Source: Dendrolimus kikuchii
Taxonomy: Eukaryota > Arthropoda > Insecta > Lepidoptera > Lasiocampidae
DNA: 64,000 nucleotides
Reading direction: 5' to 3'
Assembly: GCA_019925095.2 (NCBI GenBank)
Contig: CM034401.1
Coordinates: 8,777,838-8,841,837, forward strand
Below the pieces are notes generated by a model. It was not told where the DNA came from and did not search any database. It saw only the letters and a program-made list of their open reading frames with translations. The translations under genes and the position numbers were made by a program. Positions 19,861 to 31,740 of the stretch are shown in pieces. Every line of letters starts with the position of its first letter. Position 1 is the first letter of the stretch.

Positions 19861-22404
19861 GATTTATATATAATTTATTTTATATTAAAAGAAATGAAAG
19901 ATTAATGAGAATATTGAAGTGAAAACTTCTATTTACACAATACTTACTCGTATATGACGTGTAAACTTAAATTACCGTTTTTAGAATTTTTACATATCAG
20001 TCTATGTGAATGTTTGTCTTAATTAGGCTCTGAGTGCTTTACTCTCAAATGCGAAAAAAGTTCGTTTTTATTACTTTTGTTTACATTTTCGGGCGGATCG
20101 AATAAAGCAAACGACCAAAGGCGTTTGAAAAGTCCTTCGAAACTGTTAGACAGGTTTCAGTAGAGATTTAAGAAATAATTGCTACTTATACAATGCCTTA
20201 TTTATAATATTATAAATGATTGTATTATAATTTTTGTCAGTCTGTTAAGCGCATAACACAATACGCAGATACGGTAAGATTTCTGTATGTAAGCGTATAT
20301 ATTTCAATATCGTTCTTTATGTAATTCAATGAACTAGCTCATATAGCGCAGATAATTTATATTATCATATAAAGTATCTGTAGGCACTGACGGATATAGT
20401 AAGATGGTGATAATATTATCTGCTTATACAAATATATCTGTAGACAACATCTGCAGATATAAATATGGCTTAAGATTTTGCCTGCAGATGAATACAGGTG
20501 GTTGCATGTAGGCCCAGTTTGCGCATGAAATCTTGAATCAAACCAAATCAAATTATGAATCGCCATAAATGTTGTCCTTGGATGTCGAAAATACATTGTA
20601 AATTTGTTATCTGACAGATCTTTGTAAATATAGAACCAACTCGGTCCTTTTAAAGCTTATATGACGCTGTAATCAAATTCATAGCCTTTTAATCAACGCT
20701 AATGCAACACGTGCATCGAATTCAAAATCTTCTCCTGACGAGCTGTCCATCAATTCCAGAAGCAATATACGCAAACTCATTATAACATTCTATGTAAACA
20801 ATCCGCATGAACAACCTATAGTCTGGTTAGTTTGAAGAATTTCGAGTATCTGCGTAGTGTGAAAGAAAGTGTTAAAAACCTTATTCTGTTATACGTCGGA
20901 GCGAACACTCCGAACGCAACCGGGATTTAACACTTGGATGATGATGATGATGAATATAAAGTGTAAGTCCCACATGAACAGTGGCGGATAACACTAGTCT
21001 ATAGTAAATGAAAGAATAAAAATGAAAGTATTTATTTCCAAATGGATTGTTACAGATTGCTTATTGAAAGTTATGAGTCTAACCCCGCTTGTAAAGTAAT
21101 TCTAGTTACTATTAAAGGAGAAGAAACAGCGCAATAAACTCAAAGCTATGTTTTAATGTATTATTGTATAACATTGAATGCTGTTTACAACATAACATAG
21201 TTCACATAAGGTTATTTCAAACATGTGTGACACAACATAATACAGCCATTCTGTCATCTGCAGCTCCACACGTAATAATCCCTATGTATTGTCTAACTGT
21301 CGCGTGAATACTTCGCTTTATTCTCACAACGAGATAATAACCGTTGTACTGTGCGTGCGTTTTATCACCGACTTTATAATATAATAACCAGTGACATTAC
21401 ACTCGTTCGTAATAAGCAATGAGGTAGAAAAACGCGCCATTGCAGTGCAAATTGCTCGCTTTATTATAATCGCGTGTGCGTTAGGCTTTAGGCTGGGAAT
21501 ATCAAGTACGTCAATGAGTTGCTTTTTAATGGTATCTTGCCATTTTGGGAATTAGGTTGCTTTTATTGTAGAATACGTTTACATCCCATCACAAACTCCA
21601 CTGGTAATAAATTAAGGTGATGCTTTATGACCTAGGATTGAAAACGATTACCTAGAATTTTGTGATGTTACAATGGTTTAGTTTTGATTAACATAGGTAG
21701 GACCTTTTTCAGTAATTAATGAATATGAAGTATCACTCAGCATCACCCGAGCGTTAAATCCTGGTTGCGTTCGGAGGATTCGCTTCAACGTCCAAAGACT
21801 GCTTTCCTACAATTTCCTCATTTTGCGCGATCTTCAATATCCCCTGTATTGAGACCATTGATATGAATGTCCTCATTCACAACGTCAAGTCAGCATTTTC
21901 TTGGGCCTCCTCCTTCTACTTAACGAAATATGTGGTATCATTTTACAGGTCTGATGTTCCTTAGTTAATTTTTATACAAGTCGTTAGAAGGACGATTTTG
22001 GCTCCCAAAGTCGCAATCTATGATTCCTTATCCTATATATTTGGATTACATATACAAGGGGATAAATGAAAAAAATCAAGTTGGTAAAATTAAAAATAAA
22101 TTTAACGAAAATTAGTTGGAACTAGTTTTTGACATATTATTATGGAATATTTAAGAATCAATACATTTTAGCAATCCATAGTCAATTGATAAAAATATTA
22201 AACGTTTGTCACCTCTAAGAAACGTTGCATTGTGCATTGACATGCACTTCTATCTCTAGTATTTATTCTTGGTCCACGGTGTTATCCAAGTATAGAAATA
22301 TTAAAATTCTACTCGGGCATAATATTGTGATTAACATTATAATATACAGCACATAAAAAAAAACTCAGTCGTAGGATTGCACATCAGAAGTCAAAACTTT
22401 GTAA
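19861..22404. other. AT-rich stretch, no gene recognised
   Basis: Includes a weak hairpin at 20342-20425 ('cagataatttatattatca' against 'tgataatattatctg') and a (GAT)n run at 20938-20954. 21780-21925 has a pyrimidine-rich stretch reminiscent of decayed LINE antisense sequence. Frames here are all under 80 codons and unsupported. Confidence 0.5.
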
Positions 22405-22720
22405 CTGAGCGTGAGCGGAAAAACACTAAACTCGCGTGACCGTTCATGCGAGTTTAGTGCTTTTTCCCCATCCCAAAAGCGCTACATACATACACTCACA
22501 CACAAATACACACACACACACACACACAAATACACACACGTGTCTGTATATATGTATCTGAGCGTGATGGTCAAGCGAGTTCAGTGCTTTTTCCCCGTCC
22601 AAAAAGAGCTAATACATACACTTACACACAAACACACACACACATACACACATATGTCTGTATATATGTATATGAGCGTGACGCTCACGTGAGTTCAGTG
22701 CATTTTCTTCATTCCAAACG
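22405..22720 (+). repeat. Minisatellite-like tandem repeat, ~115-130-bp period, with (CA)n
   Basis: The motif 'gagtttagtgctttttcccc' recurs, slightly altered, at about 22450, 22579 and 22692, each with preceding 'gagcgtga' and, after the first two, CA-rich runs and 'tgtctgtatatatgtat'. The first unit starts with a hairpin (aaaaacactaaactcgc against gcgagtttagtgcttttt). The 93-codon open frame across it is repeat translation, not a protein. Confidence 0.75.
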
Positions 22721-24926
22721 TGCCCAACGTGCCTAAAGAAGTTTTCACTTTAATAAATATTGAGCAAAATATTTTTGTAGCACTGGAAAATCACACAACT
22801 CATTTAGAAAGTTCTCAATATCTCGTTAAGCCTACTTAACGAACTAACATTGAGCGAGATTAGATCGATAATCTTCGTATCGTTCGAAAGTTCCATCGTT
22901 GCCTTACAACTTTAGTTGCGGACGACGTAAAATAGTTTCCCAAATATTCCTTAATACAAGTATACACGTAATTTAGCTGCTAATCTAAAAGCTGAATTCG
23001 TACAATCGGTTTCTACATCTTAGAAGGATTAGCAAGTAAACTGAATAGAGCTGTCTTAGTTCTTCATGATACAAAAAAAGAAAGAAAATTATTATTTCTA
23101 AATGCAACACACATAAAACACACATAACAACAGAACACATATTGTACAGTAACAATAAAAAATATGACAGAATTATCATCTTAGTATCACAGAAGCCCAT
23201 AAACATCCTACGGGTGAGCTTAGGCCTCATGTTCAGGAACCGACATATATCCGCCACACCCTAACAAGCGTGCTAACGCTAAGGGGGTTTGATACATCGG
23301 TAATTTAGAAGTCATCGAATCTAAATTTCTTCAGTGTCTTCCTTACCGAGTAATTATAGTAATCATACCATTGCTTAAACTTTCATAATACCACCTATAT
23401 AGTTAATAAGTAAAGTTTTCTCTGCTGCCACGCCATAGGTCAAACCCTAGTGAGTAGCTCAATTTTACTTACATGTGTATAAATATAAATCTTCCTTGTA
23501 AAATTATATAACTGATGACGAAACCCGCTTGAGTAATACTGAAAATAGCCTAATAATTTGTATCCAGCATAGCTTAATGGTCACTTTAAATCATTTCGAT
23601 CTCGTCCAATTTATAATTGCAAGCTCTTTTTAAAAACAACTTTTTGTAGTAACAATAAATGACAGAGACAAAATACATCCAGACTGGAAACAAAGTACTT
23701 ACAGGTCGGACAAATGCTTTTATTCTGTATTGGGGCGTGGACCGTTTTGTCAAGCTGCTTTAAGTTTATCTCCTTATCGTTCCTCATATTTTTTTAAAGT
23801 GGCTTCTCTTGGTTTTTGGATCTACCCTCATACCAAGTACTCAGGGATAATGAAGTATAAGAATTTTGTATAAAAAATAGGCACGAAGTGAAGAAAGCCA
23901 GTCCCTCTAACCTGCCGCTTCAGCAAAAGCTGAAGGGACACAAATAATTTGTGTGTGAATTTCAAGTGAAGCGTGGACAAAGTCGCGAGTATATCTTAGT
24001 TATAAATATGGGTGTAAATATGTCCCGGAAGATTATTTATTTACTGTCATAGATGATCTTGATGTTTACAATCCAAATGCAAAAACGATATTATCATTTC
24101 TTTCTTATATTCCGTTGTTTACATGAGGGTAGACTTTCGTTTTCATTGGTGATTTGTGCAAATGTTTGGCCAACGGTCTCGGTGTCTTGAAGCCAACGTC
24201 TCGGTTGGCGGGCATCCAGGCTCACGATGCCAAATCACCGGTGACTTTCTCCGTATAATTTGTGATAATACATTTTTTTGCTGAGACTATCGGTTCAGTC
24301 CCCTGTTTTTAAGATTTCTTAGATAAGTTACTATGTCATTATTTTTGTCTGCTGTCTATTATGAATATCTTTTCATCGCTTTTGTGCCTTTTATTTTTCG
24401 AATATAAAAGTAATGAACCGTACCTTCGCTTTCGTACTTATATACACATTTTGAACATTATTTTATGTTTAGTATGATTAAGAGTAGGTATATACACCTG
24501 TCATATTTATAAACACCAAGTTAAAAACTTTTGGCCAGTTTTAAAGTTAGATCCTACGGCACTACAAGTGTTGTTATTGGATCTTCTACGTTTCTTTAAT
24601 GTATGTACAAAATTTTAAAGAATTTTATTCCATTATAGCCAAAACAAAATGCCTCTATTGAACACTAAACGAAGGGAAGTGAAAACTATAAAAAGTGATT
24701 CATGATTTTTTGTAGGTACCTACATATATCAACAAGTTGTTATAGTCAGCTTGCATAAGGGAGATGCACATTGAGATAAATATCTGTACATATGAGCTTC
24801 AGTGCAATAATTAGTGTATAGTGATTGTATGTGGGTTTTTTACTAACATGGTTATTGAAGAGAGACACAGCTTTAAATATTAACTTAGGGCTATTATGAC
24901 CATTAAATAAATTATTATTATTATAT
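22721..24926. other. No gene recognised
   Basis: Frames are short (at most 90 codons at 22985-23257, hydrophobic and AT-driven). An A-box-like 'tagcttaatgg' at 23573 may be a SINE scrap. I saw no repeats shared with the rest of the window. Confidence 0.5.
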
Positions 24927-25242
24927 TACTAGAGTTCGCCCGCGACTTCATCGTCGTTAGATGGATACCAAGGGTCACAGTTGTTTTACACAGAGTATTT
25001 GAAGCAGTAAAAATATTGCATCGTAATCAAAAAAAAATTCGTCTTGGCCACTTTAAACCGCTCCCAAGAATATTTTCGCTAGATTCCCGGGATCACAAGT
25101 TCCGTAGATTTTAAGTCCGGGAATTTGCTGTCGGTCGACGAAAACCATATCGAAATCGGCCTCATCGTTATTGCGTGAATCCTGAACAAACACAAAAAAT
25201 GTAAAAACAAAAGACTACACTCTTGCAATTTTATAGATAAAT
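24927..25242 (+). mobile_element. Interspersed repeat K, copy 1
   Basis: Matches 32239-32523 in the same orientation over about 300 bases: 'ggtcacagttgtt', 'acacagagtatttgaa..agt', 'aatattgcatcg', 'gggaatttgctg', 'atcgaaatcggcc' and the end 'caattttata'. No coding sequence was seen. Sequences of this style are common as degenerate transposon 3' parts in insects. Confidence 0.65.
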
Positions 25243-26052
25243 ACAACAGGCGCAAATTAGTGTAAGCTACGTCCCTAATGATAATAATTCAAAATAAATA
25301 TCCAGAAAATAAATACGAAATTCATATTAATAAATAAATATGCCATTTCATTCATGTACACAGGTAAGCTATAATATCATATATCATCATGATCTATCCA
25401 CGAAACTATGTCACAAACACAATGAACAATAGTAACGTGACCCACCTTACACCCTTTCAAATAATGTCTCTGTCCACATATTAAGTGAGAGGAGCACAAT
25501 AGAGAGTTAATGCTGTAGCGCTAACGTGGTGAAATATACAAGACCACAGCCCATAGACAAGGTGCGGCTCGTGTATACATACATTGGTATGGTGCCATAG
25601 ATGGGGATGTATGAATATTAAAGGATGACATTAATTTTTTGTTACTCATCAGCATTACCCTAAATACGTTACTTTGCGAATATCTGTAGTTTCGTGTAAA
25701 AGTTTAGTCATAATGTAAGCAAACCAGAGACAATTTTTGACTGATTGCAGCCAATGAGCTACCTAGGCCGAATTACGGCGAAGAGATGACGCTGTCACAT
25801 ATGAACATTAAATATTTACCATTAATATAACATAATTGTGTATCGTGTAATAAGTGACGGGATCAGAGACCTAATTACCCTTCACTATTTCCCTTTCCCC
25901 ATCAATCTCTTTTGTCTCCTGCAATTTACTTCTATTTAGCTCAAATCTCAACATCATATTTGCAACGTTAGGTGCCCCTAATTCATTATCTCATATTGCA
26001 CATTTTCATAAACTCACAATGACGTAAATATTGTGCGTCGTCTGCTTTCTTT
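25243..26052. other. No gene recognised
   Basis: AT-rich sequence without shared repeats or supported frames. Confidence 0.5.
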
Positions 26053-26221
26053 AGGGCCGATTTTTCAATCGTCAGATAAAAGTCATCAGTCGATTAAATT
26101 ATAACGTGAGTGAATCCAAAAGTCAAATAATTCAACTGTTTTACACATGCAACGACATATTTAATTTTTCCATCTTATACTTTATAAATAACTTTTATCT
26201 GTTGATTAAAAAATCGGCTCT
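26053..26221. mobile_element. Harbinger-like MITE
   Basis: TIRs of about 31 bp: left 26053-26083 and right 26191-26221, matching in at least 25 positions around the core 'ccgattttt.aatc..cagat'. It has the same TIRs as the MITE at 12133-12420. The flanking duplication would be TTA on the left with TGA on the right, so one side has probably mutated. Confidence 0.65.
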
Positions 26222-26397
26222 GAAAATAAATTATAACCATAATTCGAGGGCTTCATAACAAATGGGCGTATACGCAAAAATGCCATTTTTTTGTTGTTTA
26301 CTAAAATCTATGAATGTTAGAATTTAGAAAGTCTTACCTGTATGCAAGTATACCTAAATAGAAGTGTATTCAAAATTTCAGCCTTATACAATCAACT

Positions 26398-26732
26398 GAG
26401 AGTGTCGGGGTGAAGGTAAGGAAAGGAATGCTCCGGTGGTTCGGGCATGTGGAAAGAATGCATGATGAAAGAATGACTAAACAGATATACAATGCAAAAG
26501 TGGATGGATGCAGAAGTCGTGGAAGGCCACGACACACCTTCCATGATCAAATTGATCGTGTACTAGCAGAAGGTGATGTCAGGAGCCTTAAGAACAGACG
26601 AGTGTGCATGACAAGAGTTATGAATGTCAAAGAGGCAAGTGAGGTGTGTAAGAATAAGCCTAAATGGCACTCTGTTGTTCGTGCCTACCCCGCAAGGGAA
26701 CTGGCGTGAAGTTATGTATGTATGTATGTATG
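26398..26732 (+). mobile_element. LINE family C, 5'-truncated, copy 1
   Basis: Bounded by tacaatcaact at 26387-26397 and 26733-26743 (11-bp duplication). It ends in a (TATG)n tail directly after the coding fragment. Near-identical shorter copies are at 29747, 36542 and 49280. Confidence 0.9.
26410..26709 (+). CDS. LINE reverse transcriptase C-terminus, family C fragment
   Basis: A 99-residue frame beginning within the truncated 5' edge (the GTG taken as start is not a real start). LRWFGHVERM at residues 8-17 and GRPRHTFHDQIDRVL at about 38-52 are the conserved segments found after the polymerase domain in RTE-like and related non-LTR retrotransposon proteins. The frame ends at TGA just before the (TATG)n tail, so the natural C-terminus AYPARELA and the 3' UTR-less end are preserved. 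The polymerase and endonuclease are lost by truncation. The open frame and near-identity with other copies argue for recent insertion. Confidence 0.8.
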   Translation: MKVRKGMLRWFGHVERMHDERMTKQIYNAKVDGCRSRGRPRHTFHDQIDRVLAEGDVRSLKNRRVCMTRVMNVKEASEVCKNKPKWHSVVRAYPARELA

Positions 26733-26869
26733 TACAATCAACTAGATTTGTTTTATTCACAATTTAATCCCTTGTGTAAAACTGCACTTTTGTCTGTACG
26801 CCCATTTGTTATGAAGCCTTCGATATTTTCATATTAAACCAATCCCGCTCCTTTTATTTAGGTGATCAT

Positions 26870-27005
26870 TCTTTTCGGTCAGGGGGCGTTCTACGCTATG
26901 TTCACCAAAATGCGATAAGTACTCCATTACTCGTCTAGTCCAACGACCATAGGACCCGCGACAGATGTAACCAACCCTCCGCTACCGCAATTCATGGAAC
27001 AAGGC
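26870..27005 (-). mobile_element. RTE-like LINE relic
   Basis: 'gggggcgttctacgctatgt' and 'cgcgacagatgtaaccaacc' follow the order of 8865-8950 in the LINE at 8717-9114 with about one in four bases changed. Confidence 0.6.
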
Positions 27006-27190
27006 ATTGCATGAAAGCAATTGATTACTTCGACTTTATGAAGCCTGATTTATAATTATGTACATTTGCATTAATTAAAAAGCAAGTCAATTTCAAATAC
27101 GGCCGAGTTAAGCCCTTTTCTTCATTTGGACAGAAATTCGCCAGTTAAGTAATCGGTTGTCGATTACATGGACAGCTGTCCAATCGTTTT

Positions 27191-27495
27191 ATACGTGCAG
27201 GAATGGAGAAAGAATACAGTTTTCTGCGGCCGGACGGCCTCTCGTAAGAGGCGACAAAACCACCCACAGCGAGGTGGTAGGGCATTTGCCCGACTGGATG
27301 GCTACCACCCCTGGTCTAGAGTTTGCCGCCAAAACAACCTTGAGTTGTTCCGGCATTAGTGACCAAGTTCCAGTCTTCCTTAAGAGAGCAGCAGCGCATT
27401 TGTGGTGTTGCAAATGTACATAGGCGAGGATAACCGCTTTCCACCAAGTGGGCCGTCTACCTATCTGCTGAACTCATGCAATAAAAAAAAAAAAA
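27191..27495 (+). mobile_element. Family A retroposon, near full length
   Basis: From 'acgtgcaggaatggagaaag' to 'ctgaactcatgcaataaaaa'; a short internal deletion near 27403 removes part of the 'tagcacctttggtgttg' block. Confidence 0.75.
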
Positions 27496-28490
27496 ACCAA
27501 AATAAAGACTTTTCCCTCGACAGTTTCTCTAGTTATCTCGGTTCTTAACTAAAAATGATAATCAAGCTTGAAAGCAAGTTAACATTAAGCAAACTAATCA
27601 TTCATGATGTAAAAGATCGTTTAACAAAAGTTAATTAAGTACTGTCAGTTTAAATTCAGAATTTGCAGATAGGACGAAAGAGCAAAGAACAGTGACGTCA
27701 TAGGCACAGCGGTACTGATAAGATAGGTTTATTTTAGTGTGGCAATATTACACACCAATGTGTCGCCGGCCTTTCAGCTTTTTCTTACTTTATGTGGTCG
27801 TAAACCAGCTTGTCTGAGACTTACATATGCGTACCTCGCGATGAGATATTGGACACTAAACTCGTTTTACTCGCTCGCAAAAGGGCACAGCGTCGGCTGT
27901 TGTGCGATATGACACCTTTATTATTGTTGACGTTAATAAAGTTAGAACGCACAGTTGTTTGTTAATAAATTTCGCGTTTCACGGTTTTTTTCGCTTCAGA
28001 GATCTAATTTTGAAATGAATATTATATGAAACTGGAGAAGGATGGATTTTATAGACAATTTACCCTTAATGCTTCGTTTTGATATTTTATTATGATGAAT
28101 AAACATGTAGACACAGTAATACTTGTATATTTCTTCTTCACGTAATTTTATCTTCATTTAATTCATCTTTATATATAACTATGTAGTATAAAAAAACGCT
28201 TCTCACGTCTGTCTATGTGTCTTCACACAGACAGACATTATTCACCTGTTAAATCCCCCTAAATCGCGCAATGTATTTTTATGCGTATTCACTATTAAAT
28301 TACATAATTTTTCGAGGAATGTTTTCCCGCGGCTTCGCTCGCGATATACTCGTACAAGAACCTAATTAATTTTTCATGTAAGCAAAATAGAGCTACTCAT
28401 TAGGGTTTTACTCTCTATATTCTACTTCCTATATAACTGTAGTTATTATATAATTTGATATATAGATTTTTTCGTGTTGGAATGGTTTGT
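27496..28490. other. No gene; possible degenerate transposon at 28155-28340
   Basis: 28155-28340 contains 'cccgcggcttcgctcgcg' and a duplicated 'cagacagacatt' region in the manner of decayed insect transposons, minus orientation. Nothing else is supported. Confidence 0.45.
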
Positions 28491-28880
28491 TTTTATTGCC
28501 TGAAGCAGGCAAACAGGCAGAGGGCCCACCTGATGGAAAGTGGTTACCGTCGTCTATGGACGTTTGGAAGGTCAGGGGTGTCGCCAATGTGTTGCCGACC
28601 TCTAAAAAATTTTATAACGCCCTTCTTAAAGGACCCTATGTCATAGCGCAAAGGGAAAACCGCGGCGGGAAGTTCCCTAAAGATCATTGTTGTACGCGGA
28701 ATAAATGTTCTAGGGTACAATTGCCTATGGACATTTGCCGGCATCAAAGGAAGAACAAGAACCTGGCCACTAATGCCAGAACATACAGAAAAACACTCTA
28801 GATCAAACGTGGTAGACATTCCAATGGGTAACCACCTGCTAGGGTTTGATTGATCTGAAATACATAATTACTTAAAAGAA
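28491..28880 (-). mobile_element. Composite of retroposon relics with poly(A)
   Basis: 28495-28560 resembles the 3' part of family A ('caggcagagggcccacctga', 'ggttaccgtcgtctatggac'). 28600-28680 ('cttaaaggaccctatgtca', 'accgcggcgggaag') is a motif common in lepidopteran LINE-derived repeats. 28715-28790 again resembles family A ('ttgcctatggacatttgccg', 'cctggccactaatgcc'). An A-run at 28878-28894 follows. The frames over it are antisense repeat readings. Confidence 0.5.
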
Positions 28881-28894
28881 AAAAAAAAAAAAAA

Positions 28895-29737
28895 TCCTAA
28901 TAACTGCATACAATTTTATTACTAACAATCTACAGCATTTCTTTTTTTCCTCATTTAACAATTTTATAAAGATTACATAAAAACATTTCTTTCCAAAAAA
29001 TACAAAACAAAAAATAAAAATGCTTAAGAGTAATTATTACTAACGGTTATAAATGCATTACAAAATATACTTATATACTGTGAGGTCGATATTCAACTCT
29101 CCGTTCGCTAAATAAATATTCCTTTTCATCTTGTTAAACAACTGGGTATTAACAGTGTTTTAGTTTCAGTCAAAGAGAATCTAAGAGTAGCTCACATCAG
29201 ACCACAGATTCTCAAAATAAAGCACCAAGAGCCGTGTAAACTTAGGAAAACAGACAGAGCAGGTCAAAGCTCTGGAGGACGGCTTGTCGACACACCATTT
29301 GCATAGGAACCCACTGTACGCCATGTTTACTTATCCCACACAAGAATCAGACGCGATTAAATTTAAAGTTAAAGTAAGCTTTAACCGGCATAATTATGAT
29401 GGAACTTAGGGTAAGATTGCTTTATCATCACAAAACGAAAGAAGTTATGGAAACCCCTATGATTTATATTAATAAATACTATGGTCGCATCCTCTGTGAA
29501 AATTAAAAATTTGAAATTACTTATGATGATAAAAAACTACATTTTTCGTTTATTTTTAATGTTTTAGGTGTAATACTGTTCATAAAATCTAGAGGTAAAT
29601 CATTTAATAAGCGCTGTATTAAAATTTCTGCTATGATTTTTTCGGCTTCTCTATGTGTTAGGAAGTTTTTATTTTCCAAAAAATAATTCCAACTAATATA
29701 GGCAGGTAATTCAAAATACAAGTATTTAATATATAAT
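28895..29737. other. AT-rich stretch, no gene recognised
   Basis: No repeat shared with the window and no supported frame; 29521-29784 (minus, 87 codons) overlaps the next LINE and is unsupported. Confidence 0.5.
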
Positions 29738-29746
29738 AAGTATTTA

Positions 29747-29976
29747 GTGGATGGATGCAGAAGTCGTGGAAGGCCACGACACACCTTCCATGATCAAATT
29801 GATCGTGTACTAGCAGAAGGTGATGTCAGGAGCCTTAATAACAGACGGGCGTGCATGACAAGGGTTATGAATGTGAAAGAAGCAAGTGAGGTGTGTAAGA
29901 ATAAGCCTAAATGGCGCTCTGTTGTTCGTGCCTACCCCGCAAGGGAACTGGCGTGATGCTATGTATGTATGTATGT
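29747..29976 (+). mobile_element. LINE family C, 5'-truncated, copy 2
   Basis: Bounded by aagtattta at 29738-29746 and 29977-29985 (9-bp duplication), with a (TATG)n tail. The coding fragment at 29747-29956 starts at DGCRSRGRPRHTF and ends AYPARELA, about 95% identical to copy 1 by eye. Confidence 0.9.
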
Positions 29977-30060
29977 AAGTATTTAATCATTCAAAAGGAT
30001 CGATACAGACAAGAAATCGAATTGATAGTTTATAGTTTGTTTTATTCTTAGCTTTGGTTC

Positions 30061-30170
30061 TCGAGAAGAGATAGATTTTTATCGATAAGATCGCCCATTG
30101 TGCACATTTAAAATATTTTTAGGCTAAATTTTCTATAATGGTGTACGATAAGAAAATATCTATCTATCTA
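30061..30170 (+). mobile_element. LINE family D 3' end
   Basis: 'cgataagatcgcccattgtg', 'aaatatttttaggct', 'ggtgtacgataag' and a CTATCTATC tail match the 1077-1217 copy in the opposite orientation. Confidence 0.65.
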
Positions 30171-30193
30171 AATTACTATTGTTTACATAATAT

Positions 30194-30720
30194 TGTTACG
30201 ACTTGCGGGACTCGAATTAAAATGCCATTAGAATTATTAGAGTTTATTAGAACTATCCACGTATAACACAGGTATAAATATAACCGAACACAACAAATCC
30301 AAACGTAATGCAGAAGGTCGTAATTCAATAAATCGCGCAAAGTCCGTTAATATTAGACTGCCGAATATACACATGTCGCACCTAAATCGTGGTTCTCGGT
30401 CAACTGCCTCCTTTCTTCATCAGGCCGTCGTTTTATACTGCACAAATGCAAATATGCCCGTCGACATCATTTCCTAGAATTAGCTTGTATTTATAATCCG
30501 TAACACCTGGCTACTTATGCAGCCTGCAAGCGGCCGTAGACGAGTAGACAATAGAACATTAGACTGTTCTTCAAAATAACTAGAAACGTATACCAAAAAA
30601 AAGTAAACAAAAGAAGACGATCATAAAAGGATTACAATTAGTTCAAATGCCGACAGTTAATAAAATGTGTTTTAACAGATTAGGAGTGGATTTTTTTTTG
30701 ACGGAACGTAAGTTGTAACA
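30194..30720 (-). mobile_element. Solo LTR copy 3
   Basis: 527 bp from 'tgttacgacttgcgggactc' to 'agttgtaaca', flanked by atat (30190-30193) and atac. Minus-strand TATA box (gtataaaac near 30437) and AATAAA near 30244 are conserved with copies 1 and 2. It is the longest copy and lacks any internal region. Confidence 0.75.
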
Positions 30721-31574
30721 ATACATTAAAAACAATATATTAAATATTATTAATAACTAGTTCTGGCTGCTACTTTTTCGGGTGTCACTTTGATTTTATA
30801 TCTATATCTTCTGAATCCTAAAAGATATTACACATTGTAAAAACTTTAAATATAATTCCTGTTTACATTCGTATTTTAATCATAATCTGTTAAGCCGTTT
30901 CGGTGCCCATTATATAAAAAACTGTGGCACACAGACAGTGTGACAGTTAAATTCTACAAATGTTAATTTAAGGCTAGGCACCATACTTTTGAATATAGAA
31001 ATACATAACTTAGAATTAAAAACTTTAGTCCAGATCATGGACGTTAATAGAAATGAATGACGAACTTTGTGAAAGAAAAGGCATGTTTTCTATTAAAAAT
31101 CCATCATGATTACAACGGAGCCAATTGACGCCAACGTTTGTCAGTTAACACCTGCACGTGAAAGGCTAGTCAATAAATGGGAACATTATTTACTTACAAG
31201 GAAATAAAATTTTCCCTCTAGCACCGCAAACACATTACACCGTCGAAATGTGTGTATTTGTGCGGCAGAGATTGTGTACCTATTTATTTTTCGTCCATCC
31301 CCGTCGACCCCCACAAACCCCTTTTGTGACACTCGCATTATTTGCTCACCCCGGGGGTGTTTACCCACGTGCGAGCGCCAAACCGTACCACTTTATTTAT
31401 GTCCGTGGTGGCCACAATCAAAATTATTTATGCGGTGTTTTTCAAAGTTGCTGAAACAGGCGACCGACATTTAAAACGTGCGGCGATTCCCGAAAACTCA
31501 CACTTGCTGCAAATTGTCCTGTAAAATAGAATAAATTTATCTTATCAAACAAAAAATTCGAAGCTTTGAACACC
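30721..31574. other. No gene; GC-rich patch at 31205-31470
   Basis: 30740-30955 reads like a degenerate transposon 3' part ('gccgtttcggtgcccattat'). 31205-31470 is unusually GC- and CpG-rich with three overlapping 60-74 codon frames of unknown identity, and contains 'tcaccccgggggtgtttacc'. It could be an exon, a promoter or unknown repeat sequence; I cannot decide. Confidence 0.4.
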
Positions 31575-31740
31575 AAGAGAGGAGCTGAACGCTAGAGAAG
31601 AGTGGAACTCGGCTGGGGTTTCTATTTCCCGACGCCTGCAATCCGGATGACTCCTAATCTCATGTGAATTGGTACTTTGTAGGTAAGCGAGTTCCATTAT
31701 ATACAACGGATTTGCTTAGGCCAAATAGTGTGTGAACAAA
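31575..31740 (+). pseudogene. LINE C-terminal relic
   Basis: AREEWNSAG is followed, in a shifted frame, by FPDACNPDD, resembling the 'EWNSLLESVFPDTCNLGVFK' tail at 38300. Decay is heavy and the call is tentative. Confidence 0.35.

Larger units (their letters stand above)
26246..26822. mobile_element. MITE-like inverted repeat split by a LINE
   Basis: 'ggcttcataacaaatgggcg' at 26250 is mirrored at 26797-26817; over 26 bp the arms differ at one position. Removing the LINE at 26398-26732 and one copy of its duplication leaves an element of about 230 bp. The target duplication of the MITE itself is not clear. Confidence 0.6.

Noticed and set aside
22411..22692. 93-codon His/Thr-rich frame
   Set aside because: Translation of tandem repeats with CA tracts.
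31186..31474. Overlapping 60-74 codon frames as a gene
   Set aside because: No recognisable domain, frames on both strands equally open; kept only as a compositional patch.
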